Source: Mansonella perstans (Eukaryota > Nematoda > Chromadorea > Rhabditida > Onchocercidae). From it: a stretch of DNA of 64,000 nt. Below are positions 1-12,378 of this stretch, piece by piece. The position numbers and the translations under genes are program-made. The stretch covers positions 124,001-188,000 of the forward strand of contig JBAMDO010000147.1 of NCBI GenBank assembly GCA_037074765.1, given 5' to 3'. The number at the start of each line of letters is the position of its first letter. The first letter of the stretch is position 1. The notes beneath the pieces were generated by a model. The model had not been told where the DNA came from. It made no database searches and saw only the letters and a program-made list of their open reading frames with translations.

Positions 1-971
1 TATTATTAATACTACTGTAACCGATTTATGATCAATGATAGAGCTAAGGATTGTTTAACTTTCATTTAAGCAAAAATGATATTACTGTTACTAGCAAACT
101 GACCTACTGCTGAACTGTGATATCAATATATTGTATAAATTTTGAGTGGTGTAATGGCATTGGACGTTACGACATACGTATTAGGGAGAAATCGCAAATA
201 TGTGAAACAGTGGCACTGTGAAAGTTATAGTGATTTGTAATGCTATATTATAATTATAATGTTATTTTCACATAATCGTGATCAAAGCTGTATACATGTG
301 CAAATAAATTGAAATTATTTCTTCTGTGCAAGTGATTTTTTGAATTCTTTAAAAAATGTCTTTGAGAAAAATCCAATTCGTCTGGAAAAATCCTGAAAGA
401 TCGATGTGCGCATACCATATATTGTTGAGACGAAAAAACGCGCTGCTGATCGAATTACTCTTGAATCGGCTAACTGCAAAATAAAATGAAAAAATTGAAA
501 TGAGTTGAAAACTAAAGCAGACATCATTATCCAATTCCTATTTGATTTCAATTTATTTTACTATGTCCATTTGTGTTTTTTTCTAGTTAAATAAGCGAAT
601 TTGGAATTGCGCTGCCCTTCTGTTTTTTCCCATTCCATTTTGATAATACATACTGAAGATTCTTTACAATGGGGAACAAAACACTTCATATATAAATATT
701 AAAAGTTAGCTCATCTAATAATCTCACACTGACATTAGCGCTGACCACCTGACCGCTACCTAAACATTTTTAAATAATTACACTTTATCATTTTAGTAAT
801 ATGTCCGAAAAAATAGCTAAGACAAATGGTTAAATTACCTTCCGAATCACATGTTCTTGGTTTAAATATTGCCTGAAAATGATGGTTATTTTTTGAAAAC
901 TCAACGATAAATTCAACACATTTCCCTTATATTAAAAGATTCATTTCATGTTTTCTTTTTCAATTTGCATA

Positions 972-1192
972 GCGAATTCATCACTGTATATTAAGATATA
1001 CCAATAATGGATTTTATGGCGTATTCATCACTACATATTAAGATATACTAATAATGGATTTTATGGCGGATTCATCACTACATATTAAGATATAATGGAT
1101 TTTATGGCGGATTCATCACTACATATTAAGATATACTAATAATGGATTGTATGGCGAATTCTTCATATTAAGATATAATAATAATGGATTTG
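972..1192. repeat. Tandem repeat, about 47-bp unit, five copies
   Basis: Copies begin at about 972, 1019, 1066, 1107 and 1154. Each contains an ATTCATCAC core, then TATTAAGATATA and AATGGATTTTATGGCG. One copy is about 6 bases shorter and the last copy is degenerate. Confidence 0.9.
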
Positions 1193-1622
1193 GCCATAAT
1201 TTTCTTTGTGAATGACCACTTTGTTTGAATTCATGCATCTAGCAAACAGAAACTCGACCCATCTCATACCTTGGCAACCAATTCTGTCTACATCTCCATC
1301 AATAAGATTGCATCCTAGTCAGTGTAATATTATCTTTTTTGAAAAAAAGCAAAATATTCGCTAGTAATGTCAACTCGTTATAAATAATGCATCACGTGAT
1401 ACGTAATACGTAATGCGTACGTGCGGCACGTGTTGTCCGCGAAATGCGATAAGAAAATACATTATGCGAGTGATCAAAAACAAAAAAGCAAGTCCGTCAA
1501 TGTACGTGGATTTAATACAATTTAAGTGGAACAAAAAAGCAACGCTAGAAAATCAGTGTAACTGCGATACCTTAAGAACTGATGCCACATAATGGATATA
1601 CCATGTGAAAGACAATCTTCTA

Positions 1623-1742
1623 CCTGAAATCACTCCAATTAAGCTACCATATCCTGAAATCACTCTAATAAGCTGCCATGTCCTGAAATCACTCTAATGA
1701 AACCACTCTAATTATCCTGAAATCACTCCAACTAAGCTACTA
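1623..1742. repeat. Imperfect tandem repeat, 31-35-bp unit
   Basis: Four diverged copies of a unit beginning CCTGAAATCACTC and continuing into AATTAAGCTACCAT-like sequence. No coding potential is apparent. Confidence 0.8.
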
Positions 1743-1862
1743 TAAACAAACCCGTGACTTCTTTGCATAAACCCTGGCAGTCGGCACAGATCGATAAAAT
1801 GACATATATCTGGACATCAACCCATCGCAAAGTGAATTTAAGCCTTATTTTGTAAGTGTGAG

Positions 1863-1941
1863 CTAGTGTCATCCGGTTATCCGGTCTAGTGTGTTATCCA
1901 ATTGCCCGGTCTGGTGTGTCATCCAGTTACCCGGTCTAGTC
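1863..1941. repeat. Imperfect tandem repeat, about 31-bp unit
   Basis: Three copies of a unit with the core GTGTCATCCGGTTATCCGGT, each with a few substitutions. Confidence 0.75.
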
Positions 1942-2666
1942 GGAAGTGGTGGAGATCATGAGAGAGAGCGAACGGTATCGGTGAGGTAGAAGGGCGGACA
2001 AAGACAACCAGGGAGAGGAGATGGTTCTCTGGGATAACATCAATAGGCATGTCTTTCAATTTTATTTTTGCACGTATTCATGTCTTTCATAGAGGTGCAC
2101 CTCCCGGTCTGGTCTGTCCTTACGTCTCTCCTTGTGCCTATTCTTATGCCTACATCTATTCTTACATATGCTCTTGCGCCTATCCTTACGTCTCTTTATT
2201 TTCATTTGTTTTGCGACCTTCTTTTGAGTGGCGGTAGTCCTATGACATCCAATGGCCATTCGTTCACCCCCTATGATTTCATTCCACGAATTAGTTTTCT
2301 TCCGTAGATTTTGAGAAAAAAAATCTTAAGTGGAACTATTGTAGGAATTAAAAAACTTAATGGGTCAAACTGAGAGGCCATAAACTATGAAATTGTCCTT
2401 CCACTTAATTCCTTTTCCCTCTACAGTTCTAAAGTTACCAATATGGCATCACGATGCAACCTTATACCTATCTTTACGTCTGTGTTTCTTACTTTGATGA
2501 ATTACTAGTATTGTGCAAAAATGATTCTGTTTCTTCATTGCGTACTTTTAATCTATGCTCCTTATTTAATCTTTCAAGGTAAAAGGAAAATGAAGGATCG
2601 GATTGGTTAAAAACTGTTTTGTGGGACTATATTGTTTTGCTTATCGAAATTTAAGTTTTAAGATAT

Positions 2667-5124
2667 ATGGAAAGCATGTTAGCAAAGTCAGGATTCAGTA
2701 AGAAAAAGCACAAAGTTACGACGATACCTGCAGGCGCAACGTTTGATCAGCTTCCGGTGGAGATTATCGCGTACATCATGAAGTGTCTTTCCTACGATGA
2801 TATCAGTTTATTGAGAGCAGTTAGTGAAATTCTTCCATATTCCGAAGTGCTTTAGTCGTGGAAGGGAAGAGTAATGATAAGAATAATAGACATTATGTCT
2901 GTTTCATGGCCGAAATGTATGGTTGTATTTGAAGACGTTAAACTGTTTTTTAATAGGATCACTAATAATGAGTTTTCCTTTTTCTTATAAACTTCTACAC
3001 TTTCAGTTTAGGTTTCCAAAAGTTTTGATGTAGTGGCACGTTCCATCTTAAATAATTCATTTTTTCGACTTGGCGAACAACTGGATAAAGCAATGAGCCG
3101 AATGAAAAAGATGTTACCGAAAAGGGAATCACAACGAAGGTAGTAGTTTTTTTGTTTCTAATTTATTCTAATAATTAAGTTTAATAAATAATAATTTTTA
3201 TCAATAATGATTAATAATTAACTTTTCCATTGGCATTGTTGTTATTCAGGGCGAAAATCCATCTTGATTAGTTATTCATAGGAACGATTAATGATTAATG
3301 AAAGTAATTGAATCAGTAATTGAATTACAATCCAATTTTTTATTTGTGCAGGATGAGAAGAATGATAATAAGGAATAATTTTCCAATCTGTATTTCTTTT
3401 CTCTGGCTGCAAAGAATGATAATTACAGGGTATATAAGTCGTTGTAAAAGATTTGTACTTGGTTAATCTGTGAAAATTGAAAGATTGTTCTAAGAAAAGT
3501 AGTCTTTTTTCAATATTTTTGACATTTTAAATTTTAAAAGTTATGGGAAATTAATTTCTGCTACATACAACAATCTTTTTCCTCTTATTATTTTAATCAT
3601 CATATTAAAGTGAATTGCAATGGTGTTTAATGATTTCCTCTCGTGCCATTGTAAAGCTGTCAGGATTTAGTTGATAATAACGGTATGAATTGTCGTGTCT
3701 CTATTATTTGGTAATACAAATTGTTTGCCACATGTCCGTTCTTATTAGAGAACTCATTTTTATAGAAGCGATATAACCTTTCATGTTTAAGGTTACATAC
3801 TTTGTCGCGGGTTAATGAGGTTTATTCAGCGTTAGAAACACGTTACGCCTTACTTTCTATGACATTCAGAAAATACATCGACAATGATTCTTGCTGCTTC
3901 ATAGCTGGCAAGGTAAGTATAATAGATGATGAATGGTGAAATTTATAGTTGTTAAAGCCGTCTTATTCTTCTTCATTTCTAACTTCTTTTTTAATTGAAA
4001 TGCATACAAAGTGGTATCGAAGAATGGATCTTTGTAAGCTATGGAAGTTTAAACATTACGTTTATAAGATAATTCAAAATATGCTTTGACCAAATAACTT
4101 CAGCATTGATTTTTTGCTAAATTATTGTATATAAATCATATGTAGGTATTGGATGAGGGTTTTTCGGTGCTGCGTATGTTGGACAGCTGTGTTAAACGAA
4201 GAGTACAACCACCAGAAACACAGGAATCTTTAAGAGACATTCGGGATTATTCGAGGTTTGTTTTGTTAAAGTAAATCAAGTCAGATGGTTATTGATGGGG
4301 ACTGTAAAAGTATTACTTGTTATATTCGCAATATTTCTATCCTCAATATCAAAGTTAAATAGTGACTATGATTTCCATTGATAGTATTGCCGCATCATTT
4401 TAAAAGTTTTTTTAGTATGGCAATGGAATATTTCGAAGAACAAATCGCACCAGCTTTACGTATTCGAGATCCTTTAAGTCTTCTTTGCCGTTCTCATTCT
4501 CGATATTCATTGGAACCATTGCCAAACAGTTTTGCGTCTGCAGCTTTAACTGACAGGTATATCAGTTTTGTATATCAATTAGTATATCGGTTATACTGTT
4601 TTGTTTTATTCATTGAATTTATTGCAAATTTTTCTTCACTGAATAAAATATCGTTTAGCGTTCGTTCGTTGTGTACTACATCCCCTACAAATATCGTAAT
4701 AGGCAGAAGCGGCAATAGCCCAGTGACGCGTAGTCTAAGTGATTTGGCAAAACTGAATCATTGGAAACGGAGGACTGACGAGAAAGTGAAGCAGCATGAA
4801 CGAATAATCGCTGAGCAAGATCGCGTGATACGTGAACAAAGCAAGGCGATAAATAGTATCATTGATTGCATGCATCAGGTAATGCCATATCAAATTGGTT
4901 TTTGATTAACTGAATTTTAATTTTTGATCCATGCCTATCTATTTATTGTTGATTTGCAGATTAGTTCAAAAATTTCGTTCAACTTCATGAAAGAATTGAA
5001 AGCTGTGGAAGAACTGTCGCAACCAAATTCACCACCACCTGCAGGTCCATCGGGAAAAATGAAACGTTTGGGAAAAAGAAAATCCAGCACAGTGTTATTC
5101 AAGAAAGATGCAAAGCGAAACTAA
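2667..5124 (+). CDS. FBXO28: F-box protein, FBXO28-like
   Basis: Probable substrate-recognition subunit of an SCF ubiquitin ligase. Seven exons join in frame into 345 residues: 2667-2819, 3012-3139, 3792-3912, 4146-4255, 4416-4556, 4659-4878 and 4960-5124. All junctions are GT-AG. The F-box lies near residues 26-50 (FDQLPVEIIAYIMKCLSYDD). Next come the FBXO28-type segments MKKMLPKRESQRR and YALLSMTFRKYIDNDSCCFI, then LRDIRDYSSMAMEYFEEQIA, then a charged helical stretch around EKVKQHERIIAEQDRVIREQ that should form a coiled coil. The tail is basic. The full FBXO28 order is present at close to vertebrate length. The start is the first ATG, four bases after a TTTTAAG acceptor-like site. Family assignment is firm; the substrate is unknown. 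Confidence 0.9.
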
Positions 5125-6463
5125 TTGCTATTTATCATGGTGTGCAGCTATCAGCTCTCTCAACGAATTAATTAACTAATAACTAACTGGGCAAATAATC
5201 TCAAGCAAGTAGCTGAAGTGATGTATGTAGCTGTAAAATTTAGTTCTTTAAGTTCAGTAAAAATTTTTCTAAAAAAATTCTAAAAAAAATCAACCATTTA
5301 CTTTCTGTATTACATTATTAGCAGGTAAGATTCCCTGTTTTTACACCTATTATGAATTTTTTCTTTTTTTTTGTTTTGGCGCTATGCGCTCTGCATTCAC
5401 ATAGTTTGAATTGTTAGCATCGCAAAGCACAACTTTACTCTTTAATCAATAGTTGATGATCACTATCAGAGACATGCGTAATGAGAAAAACTATATTTAA
5501 AACTATAGATAGGACTTATAAAAGTAATACATGTTCTTTTGTAACAGTGTCAATCTCATTTTCATGCTTTATTTGACTAAAAATTTGTTCATAGATTGAT
5601 TCTATGACAAGAGTCGTTGACCAGATAGAAATATGTTATGATCTAAATTTGTTCACAGAATCAAGAACAAGAATTTTGTTAATCAGATAGAAGTATGTTA
5701 TGATCTAAATTTGTTTATAGAATCAAGAACAAAAATTTTGTTGACCAGATAGAAGTATGTTATCTTTATGGCACTGCGGCAGGCACTAATGAATGATGAA
5801 TACATTAATTAACTACCTATGTCCCATGTATTTCGAGTCCTTTGATAATTTCATAGGCAGCAGTAGTCAAGTCCATTCCCAGAAAAAGAGGATTACATAA
5901 TATAGTAACAAAGCGAAATAACAAAAAAAGAGTGACCAATGCTTGACCTTACTTTTATTTTAAAGAAAGCTAAAAGAAGGCGAACTTTTCTATGTCCATT
6001 TTTTACAGACCGCATTTGACAAATATATGTGCTTGTTCGACTCAGATTAAAATTTGGAATTGTGGGAATTTTCTGCTGGTCAGAAATGGTCATCACATGT
6101 AGCTTTGGACTTTGTAGTCGGGACTTAATAGGCTGATTAGTACAATGTATTTTATTACATTTTTCAATAATTTCAGTTTTGACACTACCACAAAAGTCCT
6201 TAATTGTTACTACAGTCAAATGATAAAGATGAGAAATCGCGGTAGTACTTTATCACATATTTGGGGTGAGTTATAAAATTGTCAAGATATCACATTCAAA
6301 GTGACATTTATGCTTATGCTTTACAATAAAAGGGACATAAAACATTGAAGTATCCGTACTGCAGTGTGCAGTTCCATATTTTAAGTTAATAATTAGTCAA
6401 TAATAAGTTAGTTACGGTGTGATGATTGATATATTCAATTTTCAACTTAGGATCCATCATTTC
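5125..6463. other. Intergenic region between convergent FBXO28-like and GLTP genes
   Basis: This holds the 3' flanks of two convergent genes. A 108-codon minus-strand open frame at 5893-6219 has no recognisable family, no splice context and AT-rich composition; it may be part of the GLTP 3' untranslated region. A three-copy tandem repeat is listed separately. Nothing else is supported. Confidence 0.55.
5576..5762. repeat. Tandem repeat, about 63-bp unit, three copies
   Basis: Three diverged copies containing AAATTTGTTCA, AGAATCAAGAACAA and CAGATAGAAGTATGTTAT. Copies two and three are the most alike. Confidence 0.85.
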
Positions 6464-7970
6464 TCATGGATTTGGAGTATCTAGTTTCTTGATGATATAG
6501 TAATTAACAATATGAGCTACATTAGTCCTGAAGTTATCCAGGTGTGCTGCGATATGATCAATACATATATCGTCTACATCTTCCCCTCCTTCAGCAAGTG
6601 CTTTCAAAATGATACTGCGAGTTGGAGCAGCTAAAATAACGATCTGAAATTGCATAGAATGATGACAGTAACAAGAAAAATATCACTAGTGAAGAAAGGA
6701 CTACGATACTACTCGTTTTGAAAAAACTGATACTATTTGCTATTATCATGGAAACAAAAACACGAGCCAATGTCGCAAGTCCCAGATCGCAAGTTTACCT
6801 TAAACAATTGCTTTGATATAAAGCCATGATGCCTTTTGAGCGTGTTACTATAAGCATTGTTGATAGTAACTGTCAAGTTGTCGGTCTCTTTTTTATCTGT
6901 CGAAGATCGGTATACCTGCACCATTTCCGATAAAAATTCAAGTATGAATTCCAAACCTCTAAAAAACAAATACAGTACCTATACTGTAACAACAAAACAT
7001 TTCAAATCAGTGGTCACAATTTTCTTTTTTCTAAGAACGCAAAAAAACTTTTTAGCCAAAGCGCATATTTCATTATGGAAATTTGTTTCACAATAAATTT
7101 TATACAAGACAGTTAAATATATTCCAGAGAGTTTGTATTGTGGAACGGTACTGTATATATAAGCTAATATATCAAGCTATAGCAGTACTGTAACAGTACT
7201 TTGCGACGGTACTGTATATACAGGAGCTAATATATCAAGCTATAATAAAGTGTTAGTTTTGTTTGCTTGAAGGAGAAATCTAGAATTGTTGAAAATATAT
7301 GTTCAATTTCAATCAATATGCTATAAAAAATAAAATACATCTAACTGTACCATTTTGAGAGGAAACTAACCAACCTTTTGAGCCATAACAGTCCTTCGGT
7401 GGCTGTGCCCATTTTTCCCCTATTTTCAGAGAGATCATCTTCGACCAGATCCTCTATATATTTACATTTGTCTTTCCTACTTTCGTATTTTGTCCTAACC
7501 TTGGTAACATTGCCACTGATATCGTTCTTGATTGGAATAAATGCCGTTCCCAGAAAACCTGAAATACTACTGTTGAAATAGCGATGCTGAAGACTGTTCC
7601 ATCCATCCACAACCTATCTAATTACGGAAGCACATAGCACACGCAATTGTTGAAATAGCGATGCTGAAGACTGTTCCATCCATCCACAACCTATCTAATT
7701 ACGGAAGCACATAGCACACGCAATTTTTACTAATAACACTGGTAAAGTTTTCTAAATTTTACAAGTTGAAATTTCAAGCACTAAAGAGACAACGAATGAG
7801 AAGAAACTATAAAGAGCAAAAATGCTACGTTCACCTGCAAAATTAGCAATGCCTTGACAAGCTCTAAGGAACTGTTCTGTCGGAACTTTGTTATTTTCGA
7901 TCTCAGGGAACATTTGTTCTTGATGTGAAAAATATGTGGTAACTTCATTCAGTGGTGGTGCTGCAACCAT
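6464..7970 (-). CDS. GLTP: Glycolipid transfer protein
   Basis: Cytosolic carrier of glycosphingolipids between membranes. Four exons on the minus strand, 7970-7835, 7558-7375, 6958-6799 and 6643-6464, splice in frame with GT-AG introns to 219 residues, against about 209 in vertebrate GLTP. The glycolipid headgroup site is recognisable: FIPIKNDISGNVTKV carries the Asp, Asn and Lys, TEGLLWLKR the stacking Trp, and NTLKRHHGFI the His. The C-terminal half keeps the family pattern APTRSIILKALAEGGED. The start ATG lies 2 bases after TTGCAG and 13 after TTTCAG, both possible trans-splice acceptors. Introns 1 and 2 contain recent tandem duplications. The GLTP fold and function are well supported by family conservation. 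Confidence 0.93.
7147..7244. repeat. Two-copy repeat in GLTP intron 2
   Basis: The segment GGTACTGTATATATAAGCTA with the following AATATATCAAGCTATA is repeated about 61 bases later with two small differences. Confidence 0.8.
7571..7724. repeat. Perfect 77-bp tandem duplication in GLTP intron 1
   Basis: Bases 7571-7647 and 7648-7724 are identical when read side by side. The duplication ends 12 bases short of GLTP exon 2 (exon start 7558), so it copies sequence just upstream of the acceptor but not the acceptor itself. Perfect identity suggests a recent event. Confidence 0.95.
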
Positions 7971-7972
7971 TT

Positions 7973-7985
7973 CTGCAACTGTCCT
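7973..7985 (-). promoter_or_regulatory. Possible spliced-leader acceptor(s) before GLTP
   Basis: On the minus strand, TTTCAG ends at 7984 and TTGCAG ends at 7973, followed by two bases and the ATG at 7970. This is the spacing typical of nematode trans-splice acceptors. It is inferred from pattern only. Confidence 0.4.
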
Positions 7986-8760
7986 GAAATCTACTGACTA
8001 CAGTAACGCTGTGACAATTCCATTTAAATGCATTAGCTTCTCACAGGCTCTTATCCATCATAAAAACTGGAAATTAATAAATCCCTTGCTATAATTTGAA
8101 ATCGAACAAAAGTGAATTGTTTGCTATAATTTGAAATCGAACAAATGTGAATTCCTTGCTATAATTTGAAATCGAACAAAACTGAGCACCATCCACACGG
8201 TAATGAAATTCATAAAGGCCCACTCCGATATTTTACTTCACCACCAAAATGACAAGTATTATGAAACTCGAGTCTCATCCATACAACTATATTTAACAAG
8301 GAAGGGCCGTCCATTACTGAATAGGCTGCGAAGTTGTTGGGAAGTGTCTAAGTTTCGAGTATAATTAGTTGACCGGAGATACGATGCGGCGATAGGCATT
8401 TACGTGTACTGGCAGGTGAAGTTCTTTGTGCTTTGATTTCAGTCTATCTGAAATTGACTCGAAATGAACTCTCTGTTCATCCTGAGATTCTTTGTTCATC
8501 CATTCTGTTCTGCTTGAATGCTCTCTGTCCACCCTAAAATCTTCCGATCACTACAGTCTATTCTGAAATACCATTCAGTGTGTAGATGCGGTTTCTTCTT
8601 CGCTCTCCTTTTACCCAAATGATTTCCAGGAGCACTGATTTCAAAGATATTTTGATTATTTCAGCTCTCATTTTTTTATTCACCGCATTCAGTTATTTAT
8701 GTGATTCTCACAGGTTTTTGCTTTGGTTGAATTTCAGGAAGTTCATTAAGATTCTTCAAT
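7985..8760. other. Divergent intergenic region between GLTP and ATP synthase c
   Basis: Shared upstream region of two divergently transcribed genes, so both promoters should lie here. It contains a three-copy 35-bp repeat (listed) and loose TCTGTTCATCC-type repetitions near 8470-8570. A TTTCAG at 8732-8737, 23 bases before the ATP synthase start, is a possible trans-splice acceptor. The open frame from 8586 runs through the start region of the ATP synthase gene in another frame and is not considered a gene. Confidence 0.5.
8084..8186. repeat. Tandem repeat, 35-bp unit, three copies
   Basis: Three near-identical copies of CTTGCTATAATTTGAAATCG followed by AACAAAAGTGAATTG, with single-base differences. 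Confidence 0.9.
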
Positions 8761-9357
<597 letters not shown>

Positions 9358-9771
9358 AGTTTATCTCTACTGCTATTATTAGATTTAATAGGAAAGCGGT
9401 TTTGGAGATTGCTTGAGAAATATACACATCTATTACATTTATTCATAAATATTTTATTGAATTTCATGTCATTGGTAGGTGTATCATGCTATTTAATCTG
9501 CAATTATTTATAAAGTTAGGCTTCGCATGCTCGAAGAAATGCATATTTATCGTCTTATTTGGACACATTTTATTGTAGTTAGATGTGAGTATCATTAGAA
9601 TGAACACATGATGGAGCATTTTTGAGATATCAACTGATGCTCAGTGGTGCCATTAAATTTTTCCATCCATTAAAAAGTTTTTGATTGACTAGGAAATTTG
9701 TTTAAAGATAATTAGGAAGACAAAAGTAAAAGTAGCAGTACAGCATTCTGGTGTGCGGATATATTATTTTG
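9358..9771. other. Intergenic between ATP synthase c and ACS-like gene
   Basis: A convergent 3'-3' interval. AT-rich on both strands. I looked on the minus strand for the missing C-terminal acetyl-CoA synthetase motifs (WQTETGG, FTGD, GRIDD, SGK) and found none. Nothing else is supported. Confidence 0.6.
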
Positions 9772-12378
9772 TTAAATCAGCATTGGTTTAATATTTCTAC
9801 AAGGTATACAGAAAATCTGTTCCGCTTGCATGCATAATTTTTCGCTTCCAAGAACGAAAATTTCTCGAAGAGTTTTCAAGTCCCAGAAGGTTATATACTG
9901 TTTGTATTCTATCAGTATATTGAGGTCTTCTTCTGCTATCAGTAGTTTAGCCACCTGAAATTCCAATGAAAGCTATTCTTTTGAAATCGATAAGCAAATG
10001 AAGTTGCTTTTGATTGATACGTTAACAAGTATGATTTGATTTAGTTAGAGCTTTTTCTGAAACTTCTAGTGTATGTTTTAAATTTGGCAAACTGACCTTG
10101 TAAGTATAAATGATTTGTGAAATTCTTGACGGATCGGGATGCTTAATGTCACCTTCATACTGAAATTCAGCTCAGATTTGTTCGACTAGAAGATGCTGGT
10201 TTTGGGACAAGCCATTTTATTTCAAGGTATTAATTATGTAAGAAACTTACAATAAGTGGCACGGCACCCATTCTCAATACTGCCAAAGTACAGATAATCT
10301 GATGGAAAGTGTTTGTTGTGCTAATGATTAAGCTCAGTTCATCCAGAAATATAGTGTCCTGAATGCAAGCCGTCTCCATTTCAAGTCTTTCCAGCGAAAT
10401 GGGTTGTAACAGTGAAGCAGAAGAAGCATTTCTGAAATTAAAAACTTCTGGTGGCTTTTTTGAAGAACAAAACAGTTATCAAGTTCCTTTCATTATGCTA
10501 ATTAAAAACTGCTGGTGATTTTTTGAAGGCGGAGGGCAGGACAATACAATTACCAAGTTCCTCTCATTATGCTAAATAAAGTTCCTCTCAATACAATTAC
10601 CAAGTTCCTCTCATTATGCTCCGAGGATTTTCCGAAGAATAAAACAATTATCAAGTTCCTGTCATTATGCTAAGGATGCGTGGATGCCGCCACAATGTCG
10701 CGTGGTTTGTCGATGCTAACCTTGTGGGTAAGAGTAATGAAATTGATTCGTTGGGAACTGATTCTGGCCTACAATAGGTGGATGCTTTCGGGAAAAATTC
10801 ACTCCACCAGGAATCCCGCTTTTCCTTCATTGCAACCTAAAATATAGTTATATCACAGAGGTCACAGGATCCAAGGGAAAAATGTTTATTGCCGGATTTC
10901 ATGTCGTTCATGAAAAAGAATAAAGCAAGTTTCTCGACAACTACTGAAATTTTCCACTTAATCCTGTTTTCAGGTTTTATACTTTGTACAAATAATAGGG
11001 TCGTCTGCCGGTTAAATGAACTTGTGGCGGTGGTATTCCTTGATCTGGACTGACATGTCGTATGACTAGTACACGTTCTATCGCCTGCAATATGTTAGGA
11101 TCGGAGATGACAGTGAAAAGATTGCTTGGTGACAATTTTTACTTCTTTTTATTCTACCCTGCCCAAGAGTAAATGTGACATTAACCCTGAAAAACACTAA
11201 ATGGAGCCAATACGAGCCTTCCAGGCCTAAGGATTAGCAGTTATTTTAATATTAACCTTGAAAAACACTAACTGAATGAAGCCAGTAAGAGACTTCCAGG
11301 TTTAAGCATTAGCCAGTTATATTTTAACATAATTCCTAGAAAACATAACTGGCTACGCTTAGGACTGGAAGTCTCGTATTAATTCCATTTAGTGTTTTTT
11401 AGAATAACCAGTACGTAACTTCCAGTCCTAAGGGTCAGCCAGTTACTCGTGATTGTTTCTTTAAAACAATTTTTATTGGCAAAATTGTCCACAAGGTTGC
11501 TCTCATTTGTCTTTTGATGGTTGACATAAAATCTTTACAATGTCAATGATTGCTGCATCCAGAAGTTCTTTAGTTCTGATTAGCCGGCTACCCATCCAGA
11601 AGCCATCAACTGTCACAATCGTGTCAGTACCACTACTTCTCACCATATCACGTAAACAGTTGACATCTTCATTAGTGGCGCTCTGAGGAATACAAAGTAG
11701 AATGAAATTTATGTTATGAAGTATGATTATTTTAGCGGAAATTGCTAGTATGAAACTATTACTTTAACAATAAACAGTTTTTAAAAGGCCATTGACACTG
11801 GTCTGCAAGATGACTGATTTATAGCTTATATATCATCGACCCGCAACGATGACTAGTTTTATCTATCTATTACCATCTTTCAAATGACATGTTACGTAGT
11901 AATTGGTCTTAATTATTGATCTGCTAATTAAATGCTCACAATAGGCAGAACGATAAGTCCTAGTCGAAGTGCAGCCAATACAATAATAGGAAACTGTAAA
12001 ACATTGGGCAAATAGAGCGCTATTGGCTTATTTTTCTGGATCTGAAATCCTTTAAACACATCGGCGCATTTATTCATCAAAATATCCACCGTTTCTGCAC
12101 TTAATTCCGTGTCATCGTATACATCGTTGTCGTAGTAATTACCGATCCTAAATGCCAAACTTAATTAATTATCTCATTTAATTCTCTCATCTCTTTAAAC
12201 TAATCAGTTTGCAAAATGGCTTCTCTTTTCTGAAATGTTACACTGCGACGTCCGCTGACTGCTCATATAATCCGACCGGTTTTTATACATCTTACCAGTA
12301 AATCCGAGAAGTCTCCTTTTGTATTTTGCTTTTCCAAGCATCGACGCATTCATATGACAAGTTTTTAACTGCTGCCAT
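9772..12378 (-). CDS. Acetyl-CoA synthetase-like pseudoenzyme (truncated paralogue)
   Basis: Eight exons on the minus strand, 12378-12296, 12147-11940, 11682-11539, 11084-10983, 10836-10721, 10431-10251, 10159-10097 and 9954-9772, join in frame with GT-AG introns into 359 residues. Segments align in order with the acetyl-CoA synthetase immediately upstream: KNLSYECVD with [29 protein letters not shown] with [39 protein letters not shown] with [29 protein letters not shown] with [10 protein letters not shown], and YEGDIKHPDPSRISQI with [16 protein letters not shown]. The ATP-binding [10 protein letters not shown] is replaced by [20 protein letters not shown] is lost, and nothing after the region of LGSVGEP exists. 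It should not be able to adenylate acetate by the normal mechanism. A TTTTTAAAG acceptor lies 17 bases before the ATG. The alternative is a slowly decaying pseudogene or a longer gene whose N-terminal exons I missed. Confidence 0.72.
10432..10675. repeat. Interspersed short repeats in an intron of the ACS-like gene
   Basis: The motif CAAGTTCCTCTCATTATGCT and close variants occur four times between about 10480 and 10672, mixed with AATTAAAAACTGCTGGTGAT-like copies. The block lies inside the intron between exons 5 and 6. Confidence 0.8.
11180..11455. repeat. Inverted and direct repeat cluster (possible small MITE-like element)
   Basis: A unit containing AAAAACACTAA, TACGAG, CTTCCAG and CTAAG.ATTAGC appears in direct orientation at about 11187-11246 and 11263-11318. 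It appears inverted at about 11338-11402, where GCTACGCTTAGGACTGGAAG runs to TTTAGTGTTTTT, and a partial direct copy sits at 11403-11446. A folded hairpin of 50-60 bases per arm is possible. It lies in the intron between exons 3 and 4 of the ACS-like gene. No transposase was seen. Confidence 0.7.

Larger units (their letters stand above)
1..2666. other. Intergenic region, no gene seen
   Basis: No open frame here resembles a known family or has convincing exon structure. The region is AT-rich and carries three short tandem-repeat blocks, listed separately, plus a pyrimidine-rich stretch at about 2100-2220 made of imperfect 12-base units. That stretch produces small open frames on both strands, which are probably not genes. 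The last 100 bases are the upstream flank of the F-box gene starting at 2667. Confidence 0.6.

Noticed and set aside
2049..2307. Overlapping small open frames on both strands with Tyr/Ser- and Leu/Pro-rich products
   Set aside because: They fall in a pyrimidine-rich imperfect repeat, and no family or exon context supports them.
5893..6219. 108-codon minus-strand frame downstream of GLTP
   Set aside because: No recognisable family, low complexity, and it lies where the GLTP 3' untranslated region is expected. Possible but unsupported as a gene.
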